From the NCBI RefSeq assembly GCF_001687305.1, contig NZ_LZRK01000003.1:372001-436000 (forward strand): DNA of 64,000 nucleotides, given 5' to 3'. Origin of the DNA: Actinomyces vulturis. GTDB lineage: Bacteria > Actinomycetota > Actinomycetes > Actinomycetales > Actinomycetaceae. The notes below the pieces were generated by a model. It saw only the letters and a list, made by a program, of their open reading frames with translations, searched no databases and was not told where the DNA came from. The translations under genes and the position numbers were made by a program. This document shows, in pieces, positions 27,837-37,369 of the stretch. Every line of letters starts with the position of its first letter. Position 1 is the first letter of the stretch.

Positions 27837-28930
27837 TGGATGGTCTCCACCGCGGCCATCACCTTGGTACGTAAAGCATCGGTAAGGGGTGCGCTACCGG
27901 CCTTATCGTGTGCCTGCTGCTGACCTTCCTCGCTAACACAGTAAGACAGGTATGCCTTTACTGTGTCGGCGATATCGGCGTCATCGTACTTCTGGTGTGC
28001 AATGAGATATGACACGAGGATGACCGGATACGTACCGGCGGTGTTACGGGAGATGGAGTAAGCCATCACAGTGTCAGTGGCGCCCTCAGCAGGCTTAGAG
28101 GCTTCAAGAGCCTTTGCTGCGGCTTGTGCTGATGGGGGAACGAAGGTTCCTTCCAGACCCACGGAAATGGTCCCCAGTGCGCTGGTATCGACTTTGGACT
28201 CATCGGCGTAGCCAATTGCACCTTCTGCACCTGCCACGGTAGTAACCATGCCGGAGGTACCATCTCCACTCTGGCCGTCAAAGGGCCAGACTTCTTCAGC
28301 CTTATTGGTCCAGTCTTGTGGAGCTGCCTTAGACAAGAAGTCGGTAAAGTTCTTGGTAGTACCGGATTTATCGGAACGGTGAACCACAATAATGGGAGTG
28401 GAAGGCAAAGTAACACCGGGATTGTCTGCTGCGATCTCGGGAGCATCCCACGAGGTAATGGCACCAGAGAAGACTTTAGCCACGGTGGAGGCGCTCATCT
28501 GGACATGGTTATCACCCTCAAAACCTGCAAGTTTGTAGCAGATAGCAATGGGGGAAATATAGGCGGGAACTTCAATAATGTCACCGGCGGTAGCCAGTTC
28601 TTCATCCTTCATCGCGGAGTCAGAACCGCAGAAGTCAACGGCACCTGCAAGAAACTTTTCGCGTCCTGCACCGGAACCGCCGCCGCCATATTGAACATCT
28701 GCGTCAGGGTTGGCATCCATGAATGCATTCATCCATGCATCCTGTGCATCGGATTGGCTAGTTGCACCGGCCCCCTTAATGGAACCACGTACCTGTGCGC
28801 CGCCCTTAGCGGGGGCAGTGCTGTCATTTGATCCAGAGTCGGCTGTTTCCCCAGCGTCACGACCACATGCGGCCAAGCTCAGGGTGAGTGCGGCAAATGT
28901 GCCCATTGCTGCGCGGCGGGAAATCATCAC
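27833..28930 (-). CDS. pstS: Phosphate-binding lipoprotein PstS
   Basis: Extracytoplasmic receptor that delivers phosphate to PstCA. 365 residues. N-terminal signal MISRRAAMG ... LAACG has a lipobox, Cys at about residue 22, and an RR pair that could allow Tat export. Binding-site segments of the family are visible: GSIKGAGATSQ, GGGGSGAGREKF, DFCGSDSAM, and HRSDKSGTTKNFTDFL. It heads the pst operon and carries a PHO-box-like repeat about 110 bp upstream, so phosphate-starvation control is likely. Confidence 0.96.
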   Translation of the reverse strand: MMISRRAAMGTFAALTLSLAACGRDAGETADSGSNDSTAPAKGGAQVRGSIKGAGATSQSDAQDAWMNAFMDANPDADVQYGGGGSGAGREKFLAGAVDFCGSDSAMKDEELATAGDIIEVPAYISPIAICYKLAGFEGDNHVQMSASTVAKVFSGAITSWDAPEIAADNPGVTLPSTPIIVVHRSDKSGTTKNFTDFLSKAAPQDWTNKAEEVWPFDGQSGDGTSGMVTTVAGAEGAIGYADESKVDTSALGTISVGLEGTFVPPSAQAAAKALEASKPAEGATDTVMAYSISRNTAGTYPVILVSYLIAHQKYDDADIADTVKAYLSYCVSEEGQQQAHDKAGSAPLTDALRTKVMAAVETIQ

Positions 28931-29041
28931 GGTGATCCGTCCTCAATATGTGAAGTCTGCTGATGAAGTGGAAGTCCACTCCTGCAGGCGCTCATGCCTG
29001 CATCCCACACGGTAGGAGGCGGAAGTAAAGGAAAAAACAGT

Positions 29042-29063
29042 AATGGGTTAACGCAAGGTAAAT
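29042..29063 (-). promoter_or_regulatory. Candidate PHO box upstream of pstS
   Basis: On the pstS strand two 11-nt units follow each other: ATTTACCTTGC then GTTAACCCATT, matching the actinobacterial PHO-box pattern of GTTCACC-like heptamers at 11-nt spacing. The site is about 110-135 bp upstream of the start. No PhoP gene is in the window. Confidence 0.4.
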
Positions 29064-29086
29064 GGTCAGACAATACTGAGAAACTC

Positions 29087-30082
29087 TCAAAGATTCACAG
29101 GGCGCACTCTCTCAATACTCATAACACGTGGCATTTTTCCCCGTGGCTTAGCCACACTAATGACAATACTTTCAGCTGTTTTCAACCATGGGTCTTTCCT
29201 TGGCAAGTCTCCTCGTGTATTTGAGGTACACAAGGGTTCAATCGCATCGAAAAGACTCGGCAAGACTGGTCGGTGCGTGCACAGCACGGTGCATGACGCC
29301 GTATGGTCCAGCAATTTCTTCAGCAACCGATACGCAGTACGCGCATTCTTTCGGTGAGCAGCCTCAGTTAAGTAACGCTTACTTTTCAGCGGAACACCAC
29401 TGGCCTGACAGTAGGGCTCAATCGTTTGGATACAGCGCAACCAGGGGCTGGATATCACTTGGGTAGGACCGTAAGCAGCCAGAAGTGGCACCAACGCCTC
29501 TGATTGGCTGTTTCCATCGTGAGCAGTAATGGGACGTGTTTCTTCTTTTCCGTCACCTCGGCGTAACCACTGGGTACGTTTCGTTGCTCGTGCATGGCGC
29601 GTGATGATAACAGTTCGCGTTTTGAGTGCTCCCTGGTCCAGTAGGTCGGCTACTGAATTAAGCAGACGACGATCACGTGAATAGGTGAGGATACGCCTAG
29701 CTTCTTTAATCGGAAGCCATTGCACGTCGTCGATCTCGCTAGCCGGAGCGCGGTGAGCATGGGGGCGTGCGGTTATATAGGGAGCGTCGTCTTCCACGAG
29801 CGTAGCGGCATAGTATGTGACTTCCTTTTTTTTACCAGAAGGAAGTCGATAACTGACGATTCCTAAATACATGCCAAGTGTGACGTCGTATCCCGTCTCT
29901 TCAGCGATTTCTCGCACTGCGCATGCCGGTAGGCTTTCGCCGGGGTCAACTTTTCCCTTGGGTAAGGACCAGTCACGGCGCGAGGGACGATGAACAACAA
30001 GAATATCAATGCCTCGTCCGTGACGGCGCCACACGACTGCTCCCGCTGCACGAATAACGGTAGGTTCAGAGACTTTCATCAC
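29087..30082 (-). CDS. mutT1: MutT1-like Nudix hydrolase with histidine phosphatase domain
   Basis: Two-domain sanitising enzyme. The N-terminal Nudix domain (about 8-145) has the full box G-x5-E-x7-RE-x2-EE-x-G, seen as GKVDPGESLPACAVREIAEETG. The C-terminal histidine phosphatase domain begins at VIITRHARAT, with RHA in place of RHG, as known for mycobacterial MutT1, and has the second His in CTHRPVLP. Mycobacterial MutT1 removes 8-oxo-dGTP and diadenosine polyphosphates. It starts two bases after the ppk stop, the same ppk-mutT1 pairing seen in mycobacteria. Start is GTG 30082 or the next ATG. Confidence 0.9.
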   Translation of the reverse strand: MMKVSEPTVIRAAGAVVWRRHGRGIDILVVHRPSRRDWSLPKGKVDPGESLPACAVREIAEETGYDVTLGMYLGIVSYRLPSGKKKEVTYYAATLVEDDAPYITARPHAHRAPASEIDDVQWLPIKEARRILTYSRDRRLLNSVADLLDQGALKTRTVIITRHARATKRTQWLRRGDGKEETRPITAHDGNSQSEALVPLLAAYGPTQVISSPWLRCIQTIEPYCQASGVPLKSKRYLTEAAHRKNARTAYRLLKKLLDHTASCTVLCTHRPVLPSLFDAIEPLCTSNTRGDLPRKDPWLKTAESIVISVAKPRGKMPRVMSIERVRPVNL

Positions 30083-30084
30083 CC

Positions 30085-32391
30085 TTAGCCTTCGTTTTGA
30101 CAGGCCACCCGTGAACGCGCATTGGCCATAAGCGTGCTCTGAATATCTTCAAGGGGCTCGCCATCCTCACTATGAGTGTGACGTATCCACGAGCCGTCAG
30201 CCTCAAGGTGCCAAGAAGAGACCTCATCGCTAGCGCCATGGGTGACAAGCCAGATGAGGTAGGCCTTCTGACTCGGGTCGGTAATCGATAGCAGGGCCTC
30301 AACACGGCGATCAAGATTACGGTGCATGAGGTCTGCTGAACCGATCCAAACCTCTTCGTCTCCCCCGTTGGCGAAAGCATAAATACGAGAGTGTTCAAGG
30401 TAGCGACCAAGAATGGAACGCACACGAATAGTTGTACTGAGGCCTGGTACTCCGGCGCGTAGCCCACAAATGCCTCGAACCACTATATCCACGGGTACGC
30501 CTGCTTGGGAGGCACAGTACAGGGCATCGATGACGGTTTCGTCAATGATGGAATTGACCTTGATACGGATCCAGGCGGGTTTACCTTCTTTGTGGTTGGC
30601 GATTTCTCGCTCAATGCGTTCAATCAGGCCGCTACGCAGGGAACGTGGTGCCACCAGGAGACGGCGGAAGCGGGCACGTGGCGCGTAGCCGGAGAGTTGG
30701 TTAAACAGGGTGGTGAGGTCCTGGGCCACGTCACGATCGCAGGTAAGGAGCCCCAAGTCTTCGTAACCGCGGGCAGTCTTGGGGTGATAGTTACCTGTGC
30801 CTACGTGACAGTAGCGGCGCAATCCATCATCTTCTTGCCTGACCACTAGAGCGAGTTTGCAGTGTGTTTTAAGCCCCACCATGCCATACACAACATGCAC
30901 GCCAGCGCGTTCAAGTTTACGTGCCCAGGTAATGTTCGCTTCTTCGTCAAATCGGGCTTTAATCTCAACAATAGCAACGACTTGTTTGCCACTTTCGGCA
31001 GCTTCGATGAGAGCGTTAATAATCGGCGAGTCACCGCTGGTGCGGTACAAGGTCTGCTTGATTGCTAGTACCTTCGGATCCGCTGCTGCTTGCGCAATGA
31101 ACTCTTGGACAGAGGTAGCGAATGCGTCATATGGATGGTGAACAAGGACGTCGTGCTCACGTATAGCTGCGAATACATCCGGTGCGCTCGCCGATTCACG
31201 GGGTGTAAGGCCAAGAGGAGTGACTGGTACGTAACGAGGGTATTTGAGATCTGGGATATCCAAGTCATGGAGGATATTAAGGCATCGCAGGTCCAGTGGC
31301 GCGGGAAGTTTGAACACGTCCTGGTTAGAGATGTTGAGTTCACGCACCAAGTAAGTGAGCACAAAATCGGAGATTGTTTCTTCTACTTCAAGGCGTACTA
31401 AAGCACCAAAACGTCGGCGCTCAAGTTCCTTTTCCATGGCAGTAAGGAGGTTCTCTGCGTCATCTTCTTCGACTTCGAGATTCTCATTACGCGTAACTCT
31501 AAAAAGGTGATGTTCCACCACATCCATGCCGGGGAAGAGGTGATCAAGGTGGTTAGCGATCACTGCTTCCAAAGGAACAAAAGTGTAATCATCTCGTCCA
31601 GGGACAAGAATGAGTCGGGGTAATGACTGGGGCAGTTTAATACGCGCGAAGTGTTGCTTTTGCGTGTAGGGATTGGACAAGATCACGGCGAGATTAAGGG
31701 AGAGCGCCGAAATGTAGGGGAATGGGTGCGAGGGGTCTACAGCAAGTGGAGTAAGAACAGGGAATATTTGGTGACGGAAGTAACGTCCTAGTTGTTCGTG
31801 GTCTTCATCGGTAAGTTCTTCCCACGTTTTGATAGTGATACCTTCGTTGGCCAAGGCGGGACGGATATCCCCTTCAAACAATGCGGCCTGGCGAGCGGTC
31901 AGTTCTTGGGCGCGTTTCGTCACCTGAGCAAGCACCTGGCCAGCACGCAACCCTGAGGGGCGCTTGGGGGTAATTCCTGCATTAATACGGCGTTTCAAGC
32001 CTGCCACACGCACCATGTAGAACTCATCGAGGTTCGAAGAGAAGATGGCAGTAAACCAGGCGCGTTCGAGCAGGGGAAGGTCGGGGTCTTCTGCCTGCTC
32101 CAGGACACGTTGGTTAAAGTCCAGCCAGGTCAGTTCGCGGTCTACGATACGGGGTTCAAACTCCTCGATATTTTCTGGCTGAGGATAAGTTGCCCGATCA
32201 CGTTCTGGCCGTGGCGCTGGAGGCAGGGTGGTGGTCAGACTATTAGGGTGAAAAGTTTGCCACTTACCGCTTTTTCCGTTGAGTTCGTCAAAATCTTCGT
32301 CGGCCCAGGTGTGGCCTTCATCGTCATGGAAGTCTGCGGGATCTGCCACTTCGATGATGCGTTCAGGTTCTGAGGGGGTGGGAGTGGTCAT
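30085..32391 (-). CDS. ppk: Polyphosphate kinase 1
   Basis: Reversibly polymerises the gamma-phosphate of ATP into polyphosphate. 768 residues, with an acidic N-terminal extension of about 70 residues before the N domain ([18 protein letters not shown]). Catalytic histidines lie in the C-terminal phospholipase D-like halves: [11 protein letters not shown] contains the autophosphorylated His, and [14 protein letters not shown] closes the family. Its ATG overlaps the stop of the upstream unknown gene by one base and mutT1 follows two bases later, so all three are probably one operon next to the pst genes. Confidence 0.96.
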   Translation of the reverse strand: MTTPTPSEPERIIEVADPADFHDDEGHTWADEDFDELNGKSGKWQTFHPNSLTTTLPPAPRPERDRATYPQPENIEEFEPRIVDRELTWLDFNQRVLEQAEDPDLPLLERAWFTAIFSSNLDEFYMVRVAGLKRRINAGITPKRPSGLRAGQVLAQVTKRAQELTARQAALFEGDIRPALANEGITIKTWEELTDEDHEQLGRYFRHQIFPVLTPLAVDPSHPFPYISALSLNLAVILSNPYTQKQHFARIKLPQSLPRLILVPGRDDYTFVPLEAVIANHLDHLFPGMDVVEHHLFRVTRNENLEVEEDDAENLLTAMEKELERRRFGALVRLEVEETISDFVLTYLVRELNISNQDVFKLPAPLDLRCLNILHDLDIPDLKYPRYVPVTPLGLTPRESASAPDVFAAIREHDVLVHHPYDAFATSVQEFIAQAAADPKVLAIKQTLYRTSGDSPIINALIEAAESGKQVVAIVEIKARFDEEANITWARKLERAGVHVVYGMVGLKTHCKLALVVRQEDDGLRRYCHVGTGNYHPKTARGYEDLGLLTCDRDVAQDLTTLFNQLSGYAPRARFRRLLVAPRSLRSGLIERIEREIANHKEGKPAWIRIKVNSIIDETVIDALYCASQAGVPVDIVVRGICGLRAGVPGLSTTIRVRSILGRYLEHSRIYAFANGGDEEVWIGSADLMHRNLDRRVEALLSITDPSQKAYLIWLVTHGASDEVSSWHLEADGSWIRHTHSEDGEPLEDIQSTLMANARSRVACQNEG

Positions 32392-33044
32392 TAGTCGAGT
32401 ACTCCTGTGTAGGCACGGCGTGCGGATTCACTGAGTTCATCAGCACTAATATCGAGAGCGCTACGGCGGCGGGTGACGTGATGGGCAAGTGGATCATCGT
32501 CGTCGGTAATCCACGACGCATCACTGCTAGCCGCTAGGGCACGCATGAATGACGCGGCCATGGCACAGATTCCGGCAAGTTTTTTGAGATCTCCGTGGGT
32601 TTCTCCTCCGAGTGCCACGGCAAGTGCTTGACGGACTTCATTCATTGATGGAGCGGGGCGTGAGTCAATGAGTGCTTGTTCAGCACGCTCGGATAGGTCC
32701 GGGTCATCCATAGTGTTCACAGTGACGGCGTAGCGTTGTTCGATGGCTTGGGGGTCACGGTCGATCCATGCGGCAAGCAGCATGAGGCGCCAGAGCGTGC
32801 CTGGAAGGGTGGTGGCCGGAGAGTCTGCCCAGAGTTCAGCGAAAGCATCCACGCCCTGTTTGGCTACTGCGTGCACAGCAATATCATGAGTGATAGGAGC
32901 GGTTGCCTCTTCGGGGAAGCCTCCGATGAGTGCTTGTGCGCTGGCATGGGCGAGTGCGCTGACAGAGGCCGTGTCCTGGGTTCCTTCAATGCGTTCTGCA
33001 TCTGCTGGGTCAAGGTGGGCTGGTCGATGAAATGCTCGGGCCAT
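32391..33044 (-). CDS. Helical protein of unknown function coupled to ppk
   Basis: Not recognised. 217 residues, Ala-rich and probably all helical, with no signal peptide, membrane segment or catalytic motif that I can name. The C-terminus has a charged stretch ([14 protein letters not shown]). Its stop codon overlaps the ppk ATG (TAATG), which implies translational coupling and a role linked to polyphosphate. ATG 33044 has a GGAGG-type site just upstream (the complement of CCTCC). Divergent from msrB. Confidence 0.75.
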   Translation of the reverse strand: MARAFHRPAHLDPADAERIEGTQDTASVSALAHASAQALIGGFPEEATAPITHDIAVHAVAKQGVDAFAELWADSPATTLPGTLWRLMLLAAWIDRDPQAIEQRYAVTVNTMDDPDLSERAEQALIDSRPAPSMNEVRQALAVALGGETHGDLKKLAGICAMAASFMRALAASSDASWITDDDDPLAHHVTRRRSALDISADELSESARRAYTGVLD

Positions 33045-33206
33045 GGTTGCCTCCTGGCGTAGCAGACGGTTGTGACTACTTGTATTGTCACACGGCTAGG
33101 GATGCTAGTGAGAAGAGTTTTACGTGAAGAGTTGGTAAACACTATGACTTCTTCACTGAGAGAAATACCGTCAGAGTTTTGGCAGGCACTTTGGGAAGAT
33201 AGAAGC

Positions 33207-33638
33207 ATGACTTCTTCTCTCGATCCAGCAGCCATTGCCCGCACTGATGCCCAGTGGAGGCGTGAACTGACTCCTATGGAGTATCACGTGCTTCGCGAGG
33301 CTGGAACGGAACGACCCTTTACTGGCCAATATGTCAGCGAGAGTCGAGAGGGCATTTATTCCTGCCGTGGCTGCGGGGCGGAGTTGTTCCGTTCCTCCAC
33401 GAAGTTTGATGCGGGCTGCGGCTGGCCATCGTTCTACGATCCTACGCATAGCGATGCTGTGCGGTTAACTACGGATCATTCGCATGGCTTAGAACGGACC
33501 GAGGTACGCTGTGCTACCTGCGATTGTCATCTAGGGCATGTCTTTGATGATGCGCCCCAGACTCCGACGGGTCAGCGCTACTGTATGAATTCCATCAGCC
33601 TGTCATTCACTCCAGATTCCGGGGAAGAGTCCCGCTAA
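33207..33638 (+). CDS. msrB: Peptide methionine-R-sulfoxide reductase
   Basis: Repairs oxidised methionine in proteins (R epimer). Start ATG 33207 ([10 protein letters not shown]) gives 143 residues, the usual size. Another ATG at 33144 would add 21 residues beginning with an almost identical MTSSL sequence, so the true start is uncertain. Zinc-binding CxxC pairs are CRGCG and CATCD, the family motif GCGWPSF is present, and the catalytic Cys is in RYCMNS. The stop overlaps the next ATG by one base (TAATG). Divergent from the ppk operon. Confidence 0.93.
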   Translation: MTSSLDPAAIARTDAQWRRELTPMEYHVLREAGTERPFTGQYVSESREGIYSCRGCGAELFRSSTKFDAGCGWPSFYDPTHSDAVRLTTDHSHGLERTEVRCATCDCHLGHVFDDAPQTPTGQRYCMNSISLSFTPDSGEESR

Positions 33639-34702
33639 TGTCTGCTGCGAAGAGTCCTCGTGCACTTCGTGTGCTGACCGTGAATCTTCAACATTGCGCT
33701 CCGAATTCCTCTCATCGTCGAGGCTTATCTGTGGAGTCTATTGCCGACCCTGGGGAGGCCAGGCGTGTCATTGAGGAATTGGCGAAGCAGATTCGCGCTT
33801 GTGATGCCGATGTGGTGGCTCTTCAAGAGGTGGATTACCGCCAGAAACGTAGTGGCACTATCGATCAGGTTGGGGCCTTGCGCGAAGCGTTGGGTTGGCC
33901 ATCAGGACAGTTCTGCGCCGCCTATGCAGGTGCGGTGAATGGGTTACGGCGCCGCCCAGCACAGATGGCACTGCAATCGTCGGCTGATGACTATCTTGGC
34001 CCCTTCCTTGCCCTAACCGGTAAACCGCTGCGCGGCTATGGGATTGGTTTGCTAAGTAAGTATCCGGTGACCTCGTGGCATATGGCACGCTTGGGCCGTG
34101 GGCCTGCGACTATTGTTCGCCGTAAGGGTGCATTTTTGGGACATAAGGTATTTACTTCATCAATGCGCGTGCTTCTAGCTGCTCATATTGATACCCCTGT
34201 GGGTCCCGTAGTGGTGGGGTCGGCGCATCTGGCTACTCGGGGTGATGAAGCTCGGCGGCAGTTAGTGGATTCCTGGGCAGCCCTACAGGATGTTGCCCCC
34301 TCTACTGAAAGCCTCCCCCCTGCTCATGAGACGAGGAAAAGTACTTCGACTGCTCATGTGCTGGTTGGTGATTTCAACATCAATGCTGAGGACTTGCAAA
34401 AAACTGGAATTGGTCGCCCTGTGGGTGAGGGGGCAACATTCCCCAGTGAAGACCCGCGTCAACGCATCGACCACATTGTCCTTGATCCCCTGCCGCTATC
34501 CCCTGAGGGGATTATGGCTGGGTCTTGTGAAAAAAACTCGTCTGATTCATCGCGGAACGACGCCGTATCCTCTTCTCACTCTGTTGCCGCACCTTTGGTG
34601 GCCAAGCAGTGGGGGGTAGAGCATTTCTGCGTCTCTGATCATCGTGGCACGTGGGCTGATCTTGTTCGCTGCGATCAGTTAAGTACCTTCTTACAGAACT
34701 GA
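33638..34702 (+). CDS. Endonuclease/exonuclease/phosphatase family protein
   Basis: Metal-dependent hydrolase of the EEP superfamily, 354 residues, no signal peptide. Motifs in order: LTVNLQH at the N-terminus, metal-binding Glu in ALQEVDYR, HLATRGDEARR, catalytic GDFNINAED, DHIVLDP and the terminal SDHRGTW. Substrate could be DNA, RNA or a phospholipid headgroup; the motifs do not decide. Translationally coupled to msrB, which suggests coexpression under oxidative stress but not a shared reaction. Confidence 0.85.
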   Translation: MSAAKSPRALRVLTVNLQHCAPNSSHRRGLSVESIADPGEARRVIEELAKQIRACDADVVALQEVDYRQKRSGTIDQVGALREALGWPSGQFCAAYAGAVNGLRRRPAQMALQSSADDYLGPFLALTGKPLRGYGIGLLSKYPVTSWHMARLGRGPATIVRRKGAFLGHKVFTSSMRVLLAAHIDTPVGPVVVGSAHLATRGDEARRQLVDSWAALQDVAPSTESLPPAHETRKSTSTAHVLVGDFNINAEDLQKTGIGRPVGEGATFPSEDPRQRIDHIVLDPLPLSPEGIMAGSCEKNSSDSSRNDAVSSSHSVAAPLVAKQWGVEHFCVSDHRGTWADLVRCDQLSTFLQN

Positions 34703-34754
34703 CCACTTCTTTATACATGCCCTAGTAACCAGAGATATCACTGCAATAATAACG

Positions 34755-34786
34755 AAAGGTCCCACCACGACTGTGATGGGACCTTT
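34755..34786. terminator. Hairpin between EEP gene and tRNA-Lys
   Basis: Arms 34755-34764 and 34777-34786 form a perfect 10-bp stem (AAAGGTCCCA/TGGGACCTTT), with further pairing CAC/GTG inside. It lies between convergent genes and could serve both. Confidence 0.75.
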
Positions 34787-34792
34787 ATACAG

Positions 34793-34864
34793 TACCCCCC
34801 GTGGGACTCGAACCCACAACCTACGGATTAAAAGTCCGGAGCTCTACCATTGAGCTAGAGGGGC
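34793..34864 (-). tRNA. tRNA-Lys (anticodon TTT)
   Basis: 72 nt. Anticodon loop CTTTTAA gives TTT, T loop TTCGAGT, D arm AGCTCAATGGTAGAGC. The acceptor stem has a G-T pair at the first position. Discriminator A at 34793, CCA not encoded. The following 35-bp spacer and 34865-35080 hold no further gene. Confidence 0.93.
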
Positions 34865-35080
34865 GTGGTTACAAAGTAACGCACGAGCGAGAGTCTACCT
34901 GAGGTTGAACCTGAAACGAATTCCTAGACGCTTTTTGTCTCTTATGCCACATCTACGCCGCACCTCAAGCAGATCTCACGCCCCTCACGAATGCATATGC
35001 TTTGCACTCATCGCGGATCGAAATTCTGGGATTTTCCAGCACGGAAGCGCACCAATCATTACCGATAAGACCGATACAAA

Positions 35081-35115
35081 GCGGCGGGGTCTGAATCCTG
35101 TCAGAGCCCCGCCGC
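35081..35115 (-). terminator. Hairpin after GlsB-like gene
   Basis: Arms 35081-35094 and 35101-35115 pair with one bulged base (GCGGCGGGG core), loop ATCCTG. It lies 24 bp beyond the stop of the GlsB-like gene. Confidence 0.7.
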
Positions 35116-35138
35116 ACACGTCTACAGTGCCACAGCAA

Positions 35139-35399
35139 TTACTTACGGCTACGCCATCCAATGAATCCACTGATGAGAACCATGGCCGCGATCACGGAAA
35201 TGATCAGGCGAATCCAATCAACGCCTTCAGTGTTCTGCAACGAGGGGAACGGTGAAGTGATCACCCATCCGAGGAATGAGCCCACTACACCCAGCACAAT
35301 CGTCCACAGCAGGGAAATATCCTGTTTACCGCGCAAGAACAGACGTGCCAGCGCACCAACGATCAAGCCGGAGAAAAGAGTGGAGAAGAATCCTCCCAT
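35139..35399 (-). CDS. GlsB/YeaQ/YmgE family stress membrane protein
   Basis: Small membrane protein of 86 residues with three helices (about 5-22, 29-48, 62-82), glycine-rich as in transglycosylase-associated/GlsB proteins. GLIVGALARLFLRGKQDIS and TIVLGVVGSFLGWVI match the family core. Associated with envelope or general stress; molecular role unknown. AAAGGA lies seven bases before the ATG. Monocistronic, between tRNA-Lys and the MscS gene. Confidence 0.88.
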   Translation of the reverse strand: MGGFFSTLFSGLIVGALARLFLRGKQDISLLWTIVLGVVGSFLGWVITSPFPSLQNTEGVDWIRLIISVIAAMVLISGFIGWRSRK

Positions 35400-35478
35400 G
35401 AAAATGTCCTTTCGTTACTTTTTTCAAGGGCATAGAACACTAACACGCACCGGAGGTGAATTATTCCGAGATGTTCAC

Positions 35479-36609
35479 TCAGTGCAATTCATTCAGTGGC
35501 GGAGCAAGGTCCACACGAGTGCGCGGAAGACCTTCAGGACATTCACGCTGAAGCCACACCATGATCTTTTCTCGAACCTCGCACTGCAGGTCCCACACAT
35601 CGCCAGGTGTAGCACCGGTGACAGTAATTCGAGCAGTAACCGTAGGCCCTGACGCATCAGTAACAAGCACCCGAGCATCACGTTCATCCCATGCATCCGA
35701 TGCAGAGACAATACGCTGAACTTCGGCACGCATCGCATCCACATCACATCGCCAATCCACGCACATCAAGATGGCGCCAGTAACCTCACTGCCTCGCCGC
35801 GACCAATTCACGAAAGGATTTTCAGTGAAGTACCGAGAAGGCAAAATGAGCCGACGATCATCCCAAATATGAACCACGACGTAAGTCAGTGTGATTTCCT
35901 CAATAGTGCCGTATTCGCCTTGAACGACGACCACGTCGTCAACCCGAATCGCATCAGTAACAGCTAGTTGAAGGCCTGCAAAGACGTTTCCAAGTGTGGA
36001 CTGAGCCGCTAAACCAGCAATCACCGAAATCAAACCTGCACTGGCGAGCAACGACCCCATTGCCACGCGCGCACTGGGATAGGTCATGATGACGCCCACC
36101 AAGCCACACAGAACAATCACAACTTGAGCCACACGACGAATAACCTGCGCTTGGGTGGTCACACGATTCACTCGGCCCTCATCACCTGAAAGGCGAACAT
36201 AATCAAGGATCGTCGCTTCTGCTGTCTTTGCTATAGCAACTACCAGACACGTCAAAGTGATAATGATGGCAATCAGCCACAGATGAAGGACGGCCGCCGC
36301 CCAAGAGGGACCAACGCGTCGAAAAATTGCCGCTTGCACTCCAAGCCATCCACCTGCGCTAATCGACAGCGCATACAACGGCACACGGCAATAACGGGCA
36401 GCCTCGAGCCATATCACTCGGCGCTTCCCCATGGCTTTCATGACGAAGACCACCACAGTGGCCACAATGAGGCTGAGAAGAATTCCTACCGCCATGTGAC
36501 CAGCGAGATCCACGATGTCTTTAGTGGTTTCTACCGCCGCATCAGTGGCATTATCGACACTTCCTCCCACCTTTTGGATGAGAATGTGCCTGACAAGGTG
36601 AGTCATCAT
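35479..36609 (-). CDS. Small-conductance mechanosensitive channel (MscS family)
   Basis: Osmotic-downshock release channel in the cytoplasmic membrane. About 376 residues from ATG 36609; a TTG 30 bases further upstream is the alternative start. Three or four N-terminal helices, then the pore helix and beta domain: LLASAGLISVIAGLAAQSTLGNVFAGL is the glycine/alanine-rich pore lining, and DAIRVDDVVVVQGEYGTIEEITLTYVVV is the family-specific beta domain that follows. The C-terminal mixed domain ends at about residue 376. Single gene, with no coupling to neighbours. Confidence 0.93.
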   Translation of the reverse strand: MMTHLVRHILIQKVGGSVDNATDAAVETTKDIVDLAGHMAVGILLSLIVATVVVFVMKAMGKRRVIWLEAARYCRVPLYALSISAGGWLGVQAAIFRRVGPSWAAAVLHLWLIAIIITLTCLVVAIAKTAEATILDYVRLSGDEGRVNRVTTQAQVIRRVAQVVIVLCGLVGVIMTYPSARVAMGSLLASAGLISVIAGLAAQSTLGNVFAGLQLAVTDAIRVDDVVVVQGEYGTIEEITLTYVVVHIWDDRRLILPSRYFTENPFVNWSRRGSEVTGAILMCVDWRCDVDAMRAEVQRIVSASDAWDERDARVLVTDASGPTVTARITVTGATPGDVWDLQCEVREKIMVWLQRECPEGLPRTRVDLAPPLNELH

Positions 36610-36660
36610 GTGAGTAAGCCTACGGTGAGTAACGGACAAGATGGCAGGAGATAAAACAAA

Positions 36661-36685
36661 ATCCCCCAGGCTAAACCTGGGGGAT
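36661..36685 (-). terminator. Intrinsic terminator of the tRNA-Phe/Asp/Glu unit
   Basis: Perfect 10-bp stem, arms 36661-36670 and 36676-36685 (ATCCCCCAGG/CCTGGGGGAT), loop CTAAA. On the minus strand it is followed by TTTTGTTTTAT. This is the only classic T-tailed terminator among the large hairpins in the window. Confidence 0.88.
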
Positions 36686-36687
36686 GA

Positions 36688-36763
36688 TGGTGGCTCCGAC
36701 CGGCGTCGATCCGGTGACCTTTCGATTTTCAGTCGAACGCTCTACCAACTGAGCTACAGAGCC
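36688..36763 (-). tRNA. tRNA-Phe (anticodon GAA)
   Basis: Acceptor arms 36757-36763 and 36692-36698, anticodon loop CTGAAAA giving GAA, discriminator A at 36691, and CCA encoded at 36688-36690. Last of three tRNA genes read on the minus strand. Confidence 0.95.
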
Positions 36764-36809
36764 TTGGGAACGAAGGCCCGGTCAATACTGACCGGGCCCA
36801 CGCTATCCG

Positions 36810-36883
36810 CGACCTCGACGGGACTTGAACCCGCGACCTCCGCCGTGACAGGGCGGCGCGCTAACCAACTGCGCCACGAGGCC
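36810..36883 (-). tRNA. tRNA-Asp (anticodon GTC)
   Basis: 74 nt. Acceptor arms 36877-36883 and 36811-36817, anticodon loop CTGTCAC giving GTC, discriminator G. It lies 46 bp upstream of tRNA-Phe in the same unit. Confidence 0.95.
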
Positions 36884-36938
36884 TTGTTTTTGGCCTAAGC
36901 CAGACTCTACATGAGCCATAATCACTCACGCGAATCCG

Positions 36939-37011
36939 TACCCCCAACGGGATTCGAACCCGTGCCGCCGCCGTGAAAGGGCGGTGTCCTAGGCCGCTAG
37001 ACGATGGGGGC
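36939..37011 (-). tRNA. tRNA-Glu (anticodon TTC)
   Basis: 73 nt. Acceptor arms 37005-37011 and 36940-36946, anticodon loop CTTTCAC giving TTC, discriminator A. First gene of the Glu-Asp-Phe cluster, a common actinobacterial order. Confidence 0.95.
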
Positions 37012-37369
37012 CATGACCCTCGGCGTTTTCGCGCCTCGAACCGAGAAGAACTTTATGGGGTTCTCCACCCGCCATGCAAATCGCGAGAGCGTGACCCTCG
37101 CCACATAGAGGTTTTTCGTTGCTATATCAACGTTTTTCTCAACTTCTAGAAATATGTGTTCTGTGTCGGAAACGAGAATTCCGCAAAGAAGCGCGCAAGA
37201 AGCACACAATCGTGAGATTCTTGGATCTGTCTCTATATGCCCAGCACTCTGCCCCGCGCTAGCCAAGTTCCATCCGCTCTATAACGGAACATATGTCCTG
37301 CTTCCATTGCGGAGGAATGCCGTGCCGGGCGACTCGAACAGATAGTTCCCCTCATAGGAAGGCCACACC
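37012..37369. other. Intergenic region between tRNA-Glu and the Holin-X operon
   Basis: 358 bp separating divergent units. It must hold the tRNA promoter and the promoter of the envelope operon. I see no gene, long repeat or clear operator in it. Confidence 0.6.
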
